Assembly: GCF_000025005.1 (NCBI RefSeq)
Contig: NC_013525.1
Span: 124,001 to 188,000 of the forward strand
Reading direction: 5' to 3'
Source: Thermobaculum terrenum ATCC BAA-798
GTDB lineage: Bacteria > Chloroflexota > Chloroflexia > Thermobaculales > Thermobaculaceae
DNA: 64,000 bases
Part shown: positions 16,384 through 25,219 of the stretch, in pieces
How the letters are laid out: each line of letters opens with the position of its first letter
Numbering within the stretch: the first letter of the stretch is position 1
Program-made: the position numbers and the translations under genes
The notes under the pieces: model-generated
What the model was told of the DNA's origin: nothing
The model's input: only the letters and a program-made list of their open reading frames with translations
Database searches by the model: none

Positions 16384-17392
16384 TATAAACTCAGCTCTGA
16401 TCTTGCTCGGAGTTATCGTACTTCTTGGCTTGGCATTCGATTTCATAAATGGTTTTCACGACACCGCTAATGCCATTGCAACATCGGTTGCTACCAGAGT
16501 GCTTAGTCCCAGACAGGCTGTTATTATGGCAGGAGTCCTTAATTTCGTAGGAGCTCTTACTGGTACAGCTGTTGCTCAGACTGTTGGCAAAGGGATTATC
16601 AAGCCAGAACATTCCACCCAACTGCTAGTAATATCAGCGCTGATTTCGGCCATTATCTGGGATCTTATAACCTGGTGGTATGGCATACCGTCTAGCTCCA
16701 GCCACGCGTTGGTATTCTCAATAGTAGGTGCTGGTGTAGCCTCGCGCGGCTGGCAGGAGATACAGTTTGACGGCGTGAACAAGGTACTTACAGGCCTTGT
16801 AGCTTCTCCAGCTCTAGGTTTTGCGGTGGCGTTCATGGTGATGGCCATACTACTATGGCTGTTCGCCAGAGCCAAGCCCCAAGCCATAAGCCGTATATTC
16901 GGTAGGCTACAGGTACTTTCGGCAGCCTATATGGCTTACAGTCATGGAAGCAATGACGCACAGAAGACTATGGGCGTAATCACCATGGCCGTCGCCAGCT
17001 ATTATGGGTGGAGCGGGAGCGAATGGGCCGTACCTCTATGGGTTATCCTAGCTGCCGCTACTGCTATGGCCTTAGGTACTGCCGCTGGAGGTTGGCGTAT
17101 TATCAGAACCATGGGGCTAAAGGTGGTGGAACTAAGGCCCATTCACGGCTTCGCAGCGGAAACTACAGCAGCTACAGTAATCGAAGTCGCAAGCCGCCTG
17201 GGGATACCTGTATCAACTACCCACGTCATTTCTAGCTCCATACTTGGAGTGGGAGCCACAAGGAGATTATCCGCAGTTAAGTGGGGGATAGCTGGCAGAA
17301 TCGTGACAGCCTGGATAGTGACCATACCTGCCTGTATAGCAATTGGTTGGGCTGTATACGAAGTACTGCACCTTTTGACTGGAGCTTCGTAA
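16376..17392 (+). CDS. inorganic phosphate transporter, PiT family
   Basis: A 338-residue integral membrane protein with about ten hydrophobic helices that imports phosphate using an ion gradient. The duplicated PiT signatures are both present: GFHDTANAIATSVATRVLSP near the N-terminus and GSNDAQKTMGVI in the second half, with PVSTTHVISSSILGVG near the C-terminus. It is translated from an ATG inside the end of the DUF47 gene. A rho-independent terminator follows immediately. Confidence 0.95.
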   Translation: MPDINSALILLGVIVLLGLAFDFINGFHDTANAIATSVATRVLSPRQAVIMAGVLNFVGALTGTAVAQTVGKGIIKPEHSTQLLVISALISAIIWDLITWWYGIPSSSSHALVFSIVGAGVASRGWQEIQFDGVNKVLTGLVASPALGFAVAFMVMAILLWLFARAKPQAISRIFGRLQVLSAAYMAYSHGSNDAQKTMGVITMAVASYYGWSGSEWAVPLWVILAAATAMALGTAAGGWRIIRTMGLKVVELRPIHGFAAETTAATVIEVASRLGIPVSTTHVISSSILGVGATRRLSAVKWGIAGRIVTAWIVTIPACIAIGWAVYEVLHLLTGAS

Positions 17393-17395
17393 CCT

Positions 17396-17449
17396 AAACC
17401 GCATTCCAAGTTATCTCCTAATAAGAGGATTCTAACTAGTGCGGTTTTT
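17396..17449 (+). terminator. terminator after PiT gene
   Basis: Outer stem AAACCGCA/TGCGGTTT encloses an inner CTCCTAATAAGAGG hairpin and is followed by TTTTT. It closes the DUF47-PiT unit. Confidence 0.75.
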
Positions 17450-17553
17450 ATGCAATTTCTAGGATAGCACCTTGTTACGAAATCCCCATCCCTCTACTCT
17501 GAAATCTGAAACATGTTTGAAAGCTTTGAGGAAGGATAATACGGAGTACGTCT

Positions 17554-18675
17554 ATGATGAAAACGCATAATCTGATTTATACTACGTTGGTCCTTTTGCT
17601 GATAGCATTTATCACTGCCTGTGGTAGTGGTTCCAGTGCTAATGAAAATTCGCCAACACCCACTACACCTGAAAGTAGTACCCTACAATCACCTTCTCCA
17701 GAGCCAACACCCACTCAGGTTGCGAGCACTCCTCCTACACAGATGCCGTCACCACAACCCACGTCTACTCCAGAGCATAAAGAAAAAAGAACTGATAAGA
17801 ACCTGCTAAGCCCTAGGAAGAGACCCATCGCGATAATGGTTGAGAACCATCCGGACGCAAGGCCCCAGTCGGGGCTCATAAATGCAGATGTCATATATGA
17901 AGCCCCTGCAGAATTTGGTATACCCAGATTCATGGCCATCTTCGTAAACAAGGAATCCAAGATAGTAGGGCCGATAAGATCGGCACGCACCTATTATGTC
18001 TCCTGGGCATCTGAATATAACCCTGTCTACGTACATGCGGGCGGAAGCCCACAAGGCATTAGGCTAATAGACCAACTGGGACTACAGCATATAGATGCTC
18101 TCAGATACTATGCGCCCCAGGCATTCTGGAGAAGCACCGATAGAGATGCACCTCATAATCTGTATGGAAGTACTACAGAGATACGCAAGCTAATAGCCAA
18201 AGACAAAAACCTACAAGGCAAGAAGGGCACTTGGGGGCCAATCCACTGGTCAAACAATCCAACCATAGGCAGCGAGAGTGGTAAAGAAGTCTCAGTGACT
18301 TACGCTGAGGGATACCAGGCTTCGTTTAAATATGATCCACAGACCGGTCTATATAACCGTTACATGGTAGGGAAGCCACATCTAGATCGTGAGACCAAGA
18401 GACAGATAGCTGCATCTGCAGTTATCGTGCAGACGGTCGATATGTGGCAAATAAAGGGCGACGCCTATGGTAGAAGGGAAGTTGATCTCACTAACGCCTC
18501 GGGCCCAATACTAGTATTCCAGAATGGGAAAGTCCTCAAGGGCAAGTGGGAAAAAGAGGATGTAGATACGATTACTAAATATGAAACCAATGATGGTAAG
18601 CCTATAGAGCTCAAGCCAGGACAGGTCTGGATAGAGATAGTCCCCAAGGAAGGGAGCAAGATCGATTATAGGTAA
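17554..18675 (+). CDS. DUF3048 domain lipoprotein (YerB-like)
   Basis: A 373-residue lipoprotein: signal peptide, lipobox ITAC with lipidated Cys23, then a Pro/Thr/Ser linker to about residue 80. The DUF3048 N-terminal domain follows (RPIAIMVENHPDARPQSGL, GPIRSARTYYVSWASEY, YVHAGGSPQG), and then the C-terminal DUF3048 part. The family is common in Firmicutes and Chloroflexota; its biochemical role is not established, though it is an exported envelope protein. The tandem ATG at 17554/17557 has GGAG seven bases upstream. It stands alone between terminators. Confidence 0.9.
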   Translation: MMKTHNLIYTTLVLLLIAFITACGSGSSANENSPTPTTPESSTLQSPSPEPTPTQVASTPPTQMPSPQPTSTPEHKEKRTDKNLLSPRKRPIAIMVENHPDARPQSGLINADVIYEAPAEFGIPRFMAIFVNKESKIVGPIRSARTYYVSWASEYNPVYVHAGGSPQGIRLIDQLGLQHIDALRYYAPQAFWRSTDRDAPHNLYGSTTEIRKLIAKDKNLQGKKGTWGPIHWSNNPTIGSESGKEVSVTYAEGYQASFKYDPQTGLYNRYMVGKPHLDRETKRQIAASAVIVQTVDMWQIKGDAYGRREVDLTNASGPILVFQNGKVLKGKWEKEDVDTITKYETNDGKPIELKPGQVWIEIVPKEGSKIDYR

Positions 18676-18723
18676 GAACTGAGTTCACTACTCTCGGGAA
18701 AATTCATCATCTGCATGTATACC

Positions 18724-18759
18724 AGCTCATGAGGGAGAGTATACTCTCCCTCATGAGCT
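18724..18759. terminator. perfect 36-base palindrome between convergent genes
   Basis: An 18+18 base perfect palindrome with no loop, arms beginning AGCTCATGAGGGAGAG. It sits between the DUF3048 gene and the moaE stop codon, which it touches, and is most simply a bidirectional terminator even though its T-run is only three bases. Confidence 0.6.
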
Positions 18760-19176
18760 TTAAGACGGAGAAGGATCGCCTATCCAGACCTCGCCACCCT
18801 CAAAGATCTCCTTCTTCCAGATAGGAGACTCTTCTTTTATAGAGTCGATAACGAACCTGGCAGCGGCAAAAGCTTCCTGCCTGTGTGGGGCACTGGCCAC
18901 TACCGCAACACTAATATCACCTATGTTCAATTTCCCAACTCTATGTACGGCGGATATTCTCACCCCCGGCCATTTATCCTTGGCAAAGCCACAGATCTTC
19001 TGCATACTTGCCTTTGCTGCAGGTTCATAGGATTCATACTCTAGATACCTTACCTTACGCCCTTCGTTATTATCTCTAACCACTCCCAGAAAAATAACGA
19101 TAGCCCCAGCACCAGGGTGAGATACAGAGCTTATAAGCTCATCAATGGATATGGGATCTTGAGTCACTGCTATCAT
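18760..19176 (-). CDS. moaE: molybdopterin synthase catalytic subunit
   Basis: A 138-residue MoaE, which with MoaD-thiocarboxylate inserts two sulfurs into precursor Z (cPMP) to make molybdopterin. Diagnostic segments are GAIVIFLGVVRD, SAPHR at 96-99 and PIWKKE with the catalytic lysines at 121-122. The ATG at 19176 lies five bases after GGAGG, and that GGAGG is also the Gly-Gly codon pair of the overlapping moaD. A TTG at 19191 is in frame but would include the ribosome site. It is last in the gcvPA-moaD-moaE unit. Confidence 0.94.
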   Translation of the reverse strand: MIAVTQDPISIDELISSVSHPGAGAIVIFLGVVRDNNEGRKVRYLEYESYEPAAKASMQKICGFAKDKWPGVRISAVHRVGKLNIGDISVAVVASAPHRQEAFAAARFVIDSIKEESPIWKKEIFEGGEVWIGDPSPS

Positions 19177-19444
19177 CTCTGCCTCCAGCAACTGGTGGAA
19201 TAAAAGCCAAAGTATCGCCAGGGGAGAGTTTATAATCTCCAGGCACGAACTCCTCGTTAACTATAAACTTGGTTACAGATTCCAGCCTCGCCAAATCAGG
19301 ATACTCCCCTATAAGAGACCGGAGCACGCTAGCGGGAGTAGAGCCAATTGTCACTTTATAAAGGAGCTCTTTTTGGCCAATCACCTCACGAAACTGAGCA
19401 AAAAGAAGCAGCTTTATCTCAAAGCTGCCTCCTGCAATATTCAT
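19142..19444 (-). CDS. moaD: molybdopterin synthase sulfur-carrier subunit, with a tail past Gly-Gly
   Basis: A 100-residue ubiquitin-fold MoaD. The core is normal: LLLFAQFREVIG, then GDTLAFIPPVAGG ending at Gly87-Gly88. MoaD normally ends at that Gly-Gly, which is adenylylated by MoeB and turned into a thiocarboxylate. Here the frame runs 12 residues further, RDDSSDSRSHIH, to a TGA inside moaE. Either the tail is cut off by a peptidase or the frame differs in vivo. GGAGAG lies five bases before the ATG, which directly follows the gcvPA stop codon. Confidence 0.88.
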   Translation of the reverse strand: MNIAGGSFEIKLLLFAQFREVIGQKELLYKVTIGSTPASVLRSLIGEYPDLARLESVTKFIVNEEFVPGDYKLSPGDTLAFIPPVAGGRDDSSDSRSHIH

Positions 19445-20812
19445 CTATACTCTCTCCAACTCCTTAACAGCCTTCACATTAGATATCAAGCTGGCATATC
19501 TATCCATCTCTTCCTTGGTGTTCATTTCAGTGGCACATACTAATAGATACTCACTTAGCTTGGAATCAAACCTTCCTAGATCTATCCCTGCCAGTATCCC
19601 TTCGTCAATAAGAGCAGATACCACTTGCGAAGCTGGTACTGGACACTTGAGAACAAACTCATTGAAGAAGGGCTCTGCGCTTACAACCTCCCATCCCGGC
19701 ACAGCGCTCAGCACACCGGCCAAATAGTGGGCGTTGTTAACGCATAGCTGGGCCACCTTTGCAAGCCCCTGTTTCCCCATCAGAGAAAGGTATACTGTGG
19801 AAGCCAAAGCATTCAAAGCTTCATTAGTACATATATTACTTGTAGCCTTCTCTCTCCTTATGTGTTGCTCTCTAGTCTGCAGGGTAAGAACATAACCTCT
19901 CTTACCGTCCACATCCTTAGTAGCTCCCACTAACCTACCTGGCATGTACCGAATAAAATCCTTACGTGTCGCAAAGAGGCCAAGATATGGACCGCCGAAG
20001 TTAAGCTCATTACCAAGAGATTGTCCCTCCCCCACAGCTATATCTGCCCCAAGCTCCCCTGGAGGCTTGAGTAACCCGAGTGCTATAGGATAGGCAGCGA
20101 CCACAAGGAGAGCTCCAACAGAGTGAGCAAGATCAGCATACCCTTTTATATCCTCTATACTTCCGAAGAAGTTGGGATACTGTACCAGTACACAAGCAGT
20201 TCGCTCATCTACGTAAGTAGCAATATCCCGAGGCGTAGACTTGAAGTTATCGGGCAGTTCTCCAGCGACCACTATCTCTAGCTCTACGCCAGAAGTAAAA
20301 GTTCTTATAACTTCCACCCACTCCGGATGGAATGTTGGGACTATAACTATCTTAGGCCGTCGGGTATAGTGCACTGCCATAAGAGCGCCCTCAGCAGCAG
20401 CAGTGGCCCCATCATACATGGAGGCATTAGCCACGTCCATTCCCATAAGTGCCGCGATCATGGTCTGAAATTCATATATGCTCTGGAGAGTTCCCTGGCT
20501 CACTTCTGCCTGATAAGGAGTATACGAAGTATAGAATTCATTTCGAGAAGTAACACTCTTTACGGCAGCTGGGATGAAATGATTATATGCCCCCCCACCT
20601 GCGAAACAGGCTACATGGTCCACATCAAGATTCCGCTCAGATAGAGCATTTACCTTCTTGGCCACCTCTGCTTCTGATAGTCCAGGGCCAATCCTTAGTT
20701 GAGGATACTTATATCTCTCAGGTATGGCCGTTAGGAGCTCGTCAATCGAATTGACTCCTATACGGCTCAGCATCTCTTGCCTTTCTTTGTCTGTATGAGG
20801 TATATAGGGCAC
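19445..20812 (-). CDS. gcvPA: glycine dehydrogenase (decarboxylating) subunit 1
   Basis: A 455-residue N-terminal half of the split P-protein of the glycine cleavage system, which decarboxylates glycine and passes aminomethyl to the H-protein. The opening YIPHTDKERQEMLSRIG and the segments YTPYQAEVSQGTLQ and ANASMYDGATAAAEG are typical of GcvPA. The PLP lysine is in subunit 2 (GcvPB), which is not in this window, nor are gcvT or gcvH. I chose GTG at 20812, with AGGAG nine bases upstream and the family's usual N-terminus; a TTG at 20830 is in frame without a ribosome site. Confidence 0.93.
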   Translation of the reverse strand: MPYIPHTDKERQEMLSRIGVNSIDELLTAIPERYKYPQLRIGPGLSEAEVAKKVNALSERNLDVDHVACFAGGGAYNHFIPAAVKSVTSRNEFYTSYTPYQAEVSQGTLQSIYEFQTMIAALMGMDVANASMYDGATAAAEGALMAVHYTRRPKIVIVPTFHPEWVEVIRTFTSGVELEIVVAGELPDNFKSTPRDIATYVDERTACVLVQYPNFFGSIEDIKGYADLAHSVGALLVVAAYPIALGLLKPPGELGADIAVGEGQSLGNELNFGGPYLGLFATRKDFIRYMPGRLVGATKDVDGKRGYVLTLQTREQHIRREKATSNICTNEALNALASTVYLSLMGKQGLAKVAQLCVNNAHYLAGVLSAVPGWEVVSAEPFFNEFVLKCPVPASQVVSALIDEGILAGIDLGRFDSKLSEYLLVCATEMNTKEEMDRYASLISNVKAVKELERV

Positions 20813-20936
20813 TTTAGCTTTCTCCTGCAAAACTTACAGAACTTTTAGTTTCGCTACTGAGGTGAACGCTACAGCAGAATGTTATCATTCCTAGGTCAAT
20901 ACATAATACACCCAGTCAATAGAGGTACCAAGTAAA

Positions 20937-21479
20937 GTGTACAACATAATCAAGAACTTCATATTCATCCTCATAGGGATAGTTCTTGGAGCAATCATCA
21001 CTCTAGTATTCATAGTTACTAGGCCACAACCGGAAATAACACCAAGTGCTAGTAATAGTGGTCAAAGTCCAGATATGAGGTTATCCATATCTCAAGAGAT
21101 CTTTGTGCAACAAGCTAATTCAGAGGCTAAGGACATCCTTAGCAAGTACGGGCTAAGCAATCCCAAATGGTACCTACAGCCCGATAACCAGGTAACTATG
21201 GATGCCCAAACCAGAATTCCGATTATTGATCTCCCAGTACAAGTGAGAATACGAGGAAGCTTGTACACAAACTCCGGTCGGGTTCATGCCACAATAGAAA
21301 GTGTGGATTATGGGGGGCTTAGGCTACCTGTTGAGCTATTCGACAATCTTTCTAGAGAGCTAAATCGAGAGCTTGAGAGCAGTCAAGATACATCCAAGTA
21401 CTGGATAGAGTCCGTGGACACGAACCAAGGAAGGCTAAACCTTGATATAGACCTAAGAGGCAACTGGTTATCGAGATAA
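20937..21479 (+). CDS. membrane-anchored protein of unknown function
   Basis: A 180-residue protein starting with GTG. An uncleaved N-terminal membrane helix (residues about 8-28) is followed by a Ser/Pro linker and an external domain with beta strands and a VHATIESVDYGGLRLPVELFD segment. The layout resembles DUF2140/YpmS-like anchored proteins, in which an inner constant strand is followed by a VDYGGLxLP-type motif, but I do not recognise it firmly. It is convergent with the PhnP-like gene three bases away and diverges from gcvPA. Confidence 0.7.
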   Translation: MYNIIKNFIFILIGIVLGAIITLVFIVTRPQPEITPSASNSGQSPDMRLSISQEIFVQQANSEAKDILSKYGLSNPKWYLQPDNQVTMDAQTRIPIIDLPVQVRIRGSLYTNSGRVHATIESVDYGGLRLPVELFDNLSRELNRELESSQDTSKYWIESVDTNQGRLNLDIDLRGNWLSR

Positions 21480-21482
21480 GCT

Positions 21483-22241
21483 TTAGACCTCAATCTGTAG
21501 GCCATCGTAAGCCAGTTGTACTCCATCAGGAAGCATTGAGCTAACCTCGTCATAGTCTAGGTCGTGCCCTAGATGCACCAGGTAAGTACGTTCAGCTCCA
21601 ACAGTCTTAGCTAAATCTACCGCCTGCCACAGGCCAAGATGCATAGCATGAGGTTCAAACCTCAAAGCATTCAATACAAGCACATCTACACTTTTTATCC
21701 TTTGGAGAGTAACCTCTGGGATCTCGCTCGCATCAGTTATGTAAGCTATGCCTTCGAACATATAGGCGGTTATACAATCCAAACCATGCCTTATAGGCAA
21801 AGGGACAAACTCCAAACCGCTAACTCGAAAGTTGTTTTTTATAGAATGAAGCCTTAACTTCGGCCTCGAACCAAGGTGAGGTGTCGGACTAAATATATAA
21901 TCAAAACGTCGCCTTATCGCTTCTACAGTACTCTCATCCCCATAGCAGGTTATAGGCTCTCTAAGGCTAAAGGCCCTAAGATCATCTATGCCAAAAGTGT
22001 GGTCTGCGTGGGAGTGCGTGAACAAAACTGCATCTAAAGAGTCCACATTATTAATTAGAGCTTGGCATCTAAAATCAGGCGAGGCATCTATAAGTATGTT
22101 ATGCCCGTCAAAGCTTATCAGCGCTGACGTTCTAGTACGCTTATTCCTGGGGTTATTTGATCTACAGACACGGCACTTGCACCCCAGCATAGGGACGCCA
22201 AAGCTAGCGCCCGTACCTAAAAAAGTAAGCTTCACAGACAT
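21483..22241 (-). CDS. PhnP-like metallo-beta-lactamase-fold hydrolase
   Basis: A 252-residue MBL-fold hydrolase. The metal-binding HSHADH motif is near residue 95, FLGTGASFGVPMLGCKCRVCRS at the N-terminus carries the extra cysteines of the PhnP group, and ITDAS and LVHLGHD supply further ligands. PhnP acts on phosphoribosyl 1,2-cyclic phosphate, but the wider group has other phosphodiester substrates and no phn genes lie nearby. GAGG lies seven bases before the ATG. It begins nine bases after the stop of the propeller gene and may share its transcript. Confidence 0.87.
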   Translation of the reverse strand: MSVKLTFLGTGASFGVPMLGCKCRVCRSNNPRNKRTRTSALISFDGHNILIDASPDFRCQALINNVDSLDAVLFTHSHADHTFGIDDLRAFSLREPITCYGDESTVEAIRRRFDYIFSPTPHLGSRPKLRLHSIKNNFRVSGLEFVPLPIRHGLDCITAYMFEGIAYITDASEIPEVTLQRIKSVDVLVLNALRFEPHAMHLGLWQAVDLAKTVGAERTYLVHLGHDLDYDEVSSMLPDGVQLAYDGLQIEV

Positions 22242-22250
22242 ACTCCTACC

Positions 22251-23510
22251 TCATGGAGACCAACAAGGCTCAAAATCATCCCCAATGGTGTTGGTAAGCC
22301 TCTTTACCTCAGACCCATCCGGACGCATTATGTAGATTTCCCAATTATTATCCAGGCGATTTGAGTTGAATACTATATACCTGCCGTCAGGAGATGGAAA
22401 AGGTCTACCGTTCTCCCCCTCTGTTGACATAGTAATCTGCTTAACATTAGTTCCATCCGCATTCATTATAAATATCTGACCTATAACATGTTCACTCTTA
22501 CGAGTGTTATATACTATGCGCTTACCATCAGGCATCCATCTTGGGAACCTATGGTCTGTAGGATCATGAGTAATCTGGCGAAGGCCAGAGCCATCCGCAT
22601 TCATCACAAACACCTGCCAATATTTACCAGGCTTGCCCATGAAAGTGATCTTGCTGCCATCTGGGGACCAGGCGGGAGCAGATTGAGGATAGCTCAAATC
22701 GGTCAAAACTATAGGTTTACCTCCCTTTGCTGGGATCTTAGCTATCCCAGTATCCCGTCCTAGAGTGTAAGCTATGTACTTGCCATCCGGAGACCAATCT
22801 GGATCTTGAGCTATTATCTTCCCGTAGGTCAGCTGATAAGGATTACTCCCATCAGAATTCATAATCCATATTTGTAGAGAACCGGTACGATCCGAAACAA
22901 AAGCTATTTGTTCCCCAGTTGGAGCCCAGCTCGGCATACCATCGAAGGAGGACTCGCCTGTGAGTCTGACGAGACCGGTTCCATCCGCTCTTATAGAATA
23001 TATATCCCTGTTCTTTCTTATATTGTTTCTTCCCGGCACTGGCCTATCTGAACTGAACGCTATACGGCCAGAAGGAGCTACGATTACATCATCAGAAGCT
23101 GGCATAGTGGGTTCTGGAGTCGGAACCAAAGTAGGAGTTGGAACGGGCGGTGTGAACGTAGGCTCAGCTGTAGGTACTGGTAAGACTGACGTTGGAACGG
23201 CAGTTGCGGGTACTGTTGCACTTGCAGCTGGCTCAGAAGGAATAGTAGGAGTAGGGCCAGAAACATTAGCTATAGACTGATTATCTATATGACTAACAGC
23301 CCATGCAATAGAGGCTAACAAGACTAACAAAAAGACTGTCAGGATGTATCTTCCCAGATATCGTCTAGCAACGCCGGATCCAGCTGTCCGCCCATATTCC
23401 ACATCAGCAGAAATGCTTTCTTCTGCAGGTAGGGTAAGTTTAGCGTTGCACACTCGGCAGCGCTCGCTGTGCTCATCATTTAGAGCACCGCACTCGCCGC
23501 AATAAATCAA
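22251..23510 (-). CDS. zinc-ribbon, membrane-anchored TolB-type propeller protein
   Basis: A 419-residue protein: an N-terminal zinc ribbon with Cys4, Cys7, Cys18 and Cys21; a membrane helix at about 53-73; a Pro/Thr/Val-rich linker; then about six TolB/WD40-type blades with repeated SPDG motifs (WSPDGKYIAY, SPDGRYIVFNS) and D/NADGTN-like loops. Predicted topology is ribbon inside, propeller outside. A TTG start has GGAGGA five bases upstream. It may report envelope state to the cytoplasm or be a structural scaffold; the function is not known. Confidence 0.85.
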   Translation of the reverse strand: MIYCGECGALNDEHSERCRVCNAKLTLPAEESISADVEYGRTAGSGVARRYLGRYILTVFLLVLLASIAWAVSHIDNQSIANVSGPTPTIPSEPAASATVPATAVPTSVLPVPTAEPTFTPPVPTPTLVPTPEPTMPASDDVIVAPSGRIAFSSDRPVPGRNNIRKNRDIYSIRADGTGLVRLTGESSFDGMPSWAPTGEQIAFVSDRTGSLQIWIMNSDGSNPYQLTYGKIIAQDPDWSPDGKYIAYTLGRDTGIAKIPAKGGKPIVLTDLSYPQSAPAWSPDGSKITFMGKPGKYWQVFVMNADGSGLRQITHDPTDHRFPRWMPDGKRIVYNTRKSEHVIGQIFIMNADGTNVKQITMSTEGENGRPFPSPDGRYIVFNSNRLDNNWEIYIMRPDGSEVKRLTNTIGDDFEPCWSP

Positions 23511-23833
23511 CCTGCTCCTCCAATCACATGGTCATCTCTGTATTGAAGATCAAACTATCCTCTATTGTAAAGCCTTAATAGCTTGCAAATAGCAAACACC
23601 TCCAAAACCGTAGACCTCTAAAGGTGCAGACACGGCAGAGGTATTATATGTTACAAGTTGCAAGTTATTACTATAAGCAACTAGACGCGTAAAACAACAA
23701 ACTACAGGCAAGCATCTAATTATATAAACCGATACAGCTAATACTTAGTTTCCAGTATTTTTACTCACTATTTACACCTCAAATCTGGTACCCTATCGCA
23801 CAGAAAGAAACGTTTTTCTGAAAGGGGCCAAGT
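23511..23833. other. divergent intergenic region
   Basis: About 320 bases between the zinc-ribbon propeller gene and the GH4 operon. AT-rich, with no supported gene. A short hairpin with arms CAGAAA/TTTCTG lies at about 23800-23819, just upstream of the GH4 ribosome site, and could be an operator or mRNA structure. Both flanking units must have their promoters here. Confidence 0.5.
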
Positions 23834-25153
23834 ATGCCAAAGATCACATTTATCGGAGCTGGGAGTACCGTCTTTGCCAAAAATCTCATAGGAGATATCC
23901 TCTCTTTTCCAGAGCTACAGGACTCAACTATATGTCTATTTGATATAGACCCAGATCGGCTCTCGACATCAGAGATAGTAGCTAACAAGATAAAGCAAGC
24001 CCTCAATGCACCTGCCAAGATAGAGGCTACTACTGATCGCAGGAAGGCACTGTATGGAGCTGACTATGCCCTATGCATGATCCAGGTGGCTGGATACAAG
24101 CCAGGAACAGTTATAGACTTCGAGATCCCCAAGAAGTACGGTCTAAGGCAGACCATAGCTGATACCTTAGGTATTGGCGGCATAATGAGGGCCCTCAGGA
24201 CCATACCTGTGCTCCTAGATATGTGCAAGGACATGGAGGAGCTATGTCCAGATGTGTACTTCCTTAACTATGTAAATCCCATGGCGATGAATTGCTGGGC
24301 GATAAGCCGTGCTAGCAAGATAAAGACTGTTGGCCTATGCCACAGCGTCCAGGGAACGGCATGGGAGCTATCGAAAGACATAGGAGTGCCCCTTGAAGAG
24401 ATCAACTTCGTGTGTGCCGGCATAAACCATATGGCGTTCTATCTTAAGTTCGAGAGGAACGGAGAAGATCTATATCCGCTAATAAGAAAGGTCATAGAAG
24501 AAGGAAGAGTACCGGAACATAATCGCGTGAGATATGACGTGTTCAAGAGATTTGGATACTTTGTGACGGAATCAAGCGAGCACTTCAGCGAATACGTTCC
24601 CTGGTATATAAAGAGAGACAGACCAGACCTAATAGAGAAATACAACATACCTCTCGACGAATATATAAGAAGATGCGAGGCACAAATCGCTGGCTGGGAA
24701 GAGCTACGCAAGCGTTACGAGAGCGATGAGCCCATACAAGTCGAAAGGACACACGAGTTCGCCTCTTACATCATACATAGCATAGAGACAGGTATTCCCA
24801 AACTGGATGAAAAGGGTAACACCCGTGTAATCTATGGTAACGTACCTAACAACGGCTTGATCGACAACCTTCCTCAGGGATGCTGCGTCGAAGTTCCATG
24901 CCTCGTAGATAGAAATGGCATCCAGCCAATCAAGATAGGTTCTCTGCCAATCCAGCTGGCAGCACTAATGCAGACCAACATCAATGTGCAAGCCCTCACT
25001 GTAGAGGCAGCACTAACCAGGAAGAAAGAGTATATCTATCAGGCGGCGATGCTCGACCCACATACTGCAGCTGAACTTGATCCGGATCAGATATATTCTC
25101 TGGTAGATGAACTCATAGCTGCCCATGGCGACTGGCTGCCAGAATATCACTAA
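23834..25153 (+). CDS. GH4 glycosidase (alpha-galactosidase-like)
   Basis: A 439-residue family GH4 enzyme, which hydrolyses glycosides by an NAD- and Mn-dependent oxidation-elimination mechanism. The NAD site [16 protein letters not shown] is at residues 6-21, [11 protein letters not shown] at 145-155, the metal ligand Cys169 in CHSV, and His199 in GINHM. In GH4 the CHSV tetrapeptide marks alpha-galactosidases, while phosphoglycosidases have CN(V/I)P or CDMP, so a non-phosphorylated alpha-galactoside or uronide is more likely. It opens a four-gene sugar unit with two PfkB kinases and a SIS isomerase, though a terminator-like palindrome separates it from the next gene. Confidence 0.92.
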   Translation: MPKITFIGAGSTVFAKNLIGDILSFPELQDSTICLFDIDPDRLSTSEIVANKIKQALNAPAKIEATTDRRKALYGADYALCMIQVAGYKPGTVIDFEIPKKYGLRQTIADTLGIGGIMRALRTIPVLLDMCKDMEELCPDVYFLNYVNPMAMNCWAISRASKIKTVGLCHSVQGTAWELSKDIGVPLEEINFVCAGINHMAFYLKFERNGEDLYPLIRKVIEEGRVPEHNRVRYDVFKRFGYFVTESSEHFSEYVPWYIKRDRPDLIEKYNIPLDEYIRRCEAQIAGWEELRKRYESDEPIQVERTHEFASYIIHSIETGIPKLDEKGNTRVIYGNVPNNGLIDNLPQGCCVEVPCLVDRNGIQPIKIGSLPIQLAALMQTNINVQALTVEAALTRKKEYIYQAAMLDPHTAAELDPDQIYSLVDELIAAHGDWLPEYH

Positions 25154-25173
25154 TAAACTAGGATCACTTTTCT

Positions 25174-25199
25174 AAGGGGAAGGGGTACCCCTTCCCCTT
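25174..25199 (+). terminator. perfect 26-base palindrome after GH4 gene
   Basis: 13+13 base perfect palindrome with purine-rich left arm AAGGGGAAGGGGT and no loop or T-run. It may attenuate transcription from the GH4 gene into the kinase-isomerase-kinase genes rather than end it. Confidence 0.55.
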
Positions 25200-25219
25200 A
25201 TCTAAAGATAAAGACGATT

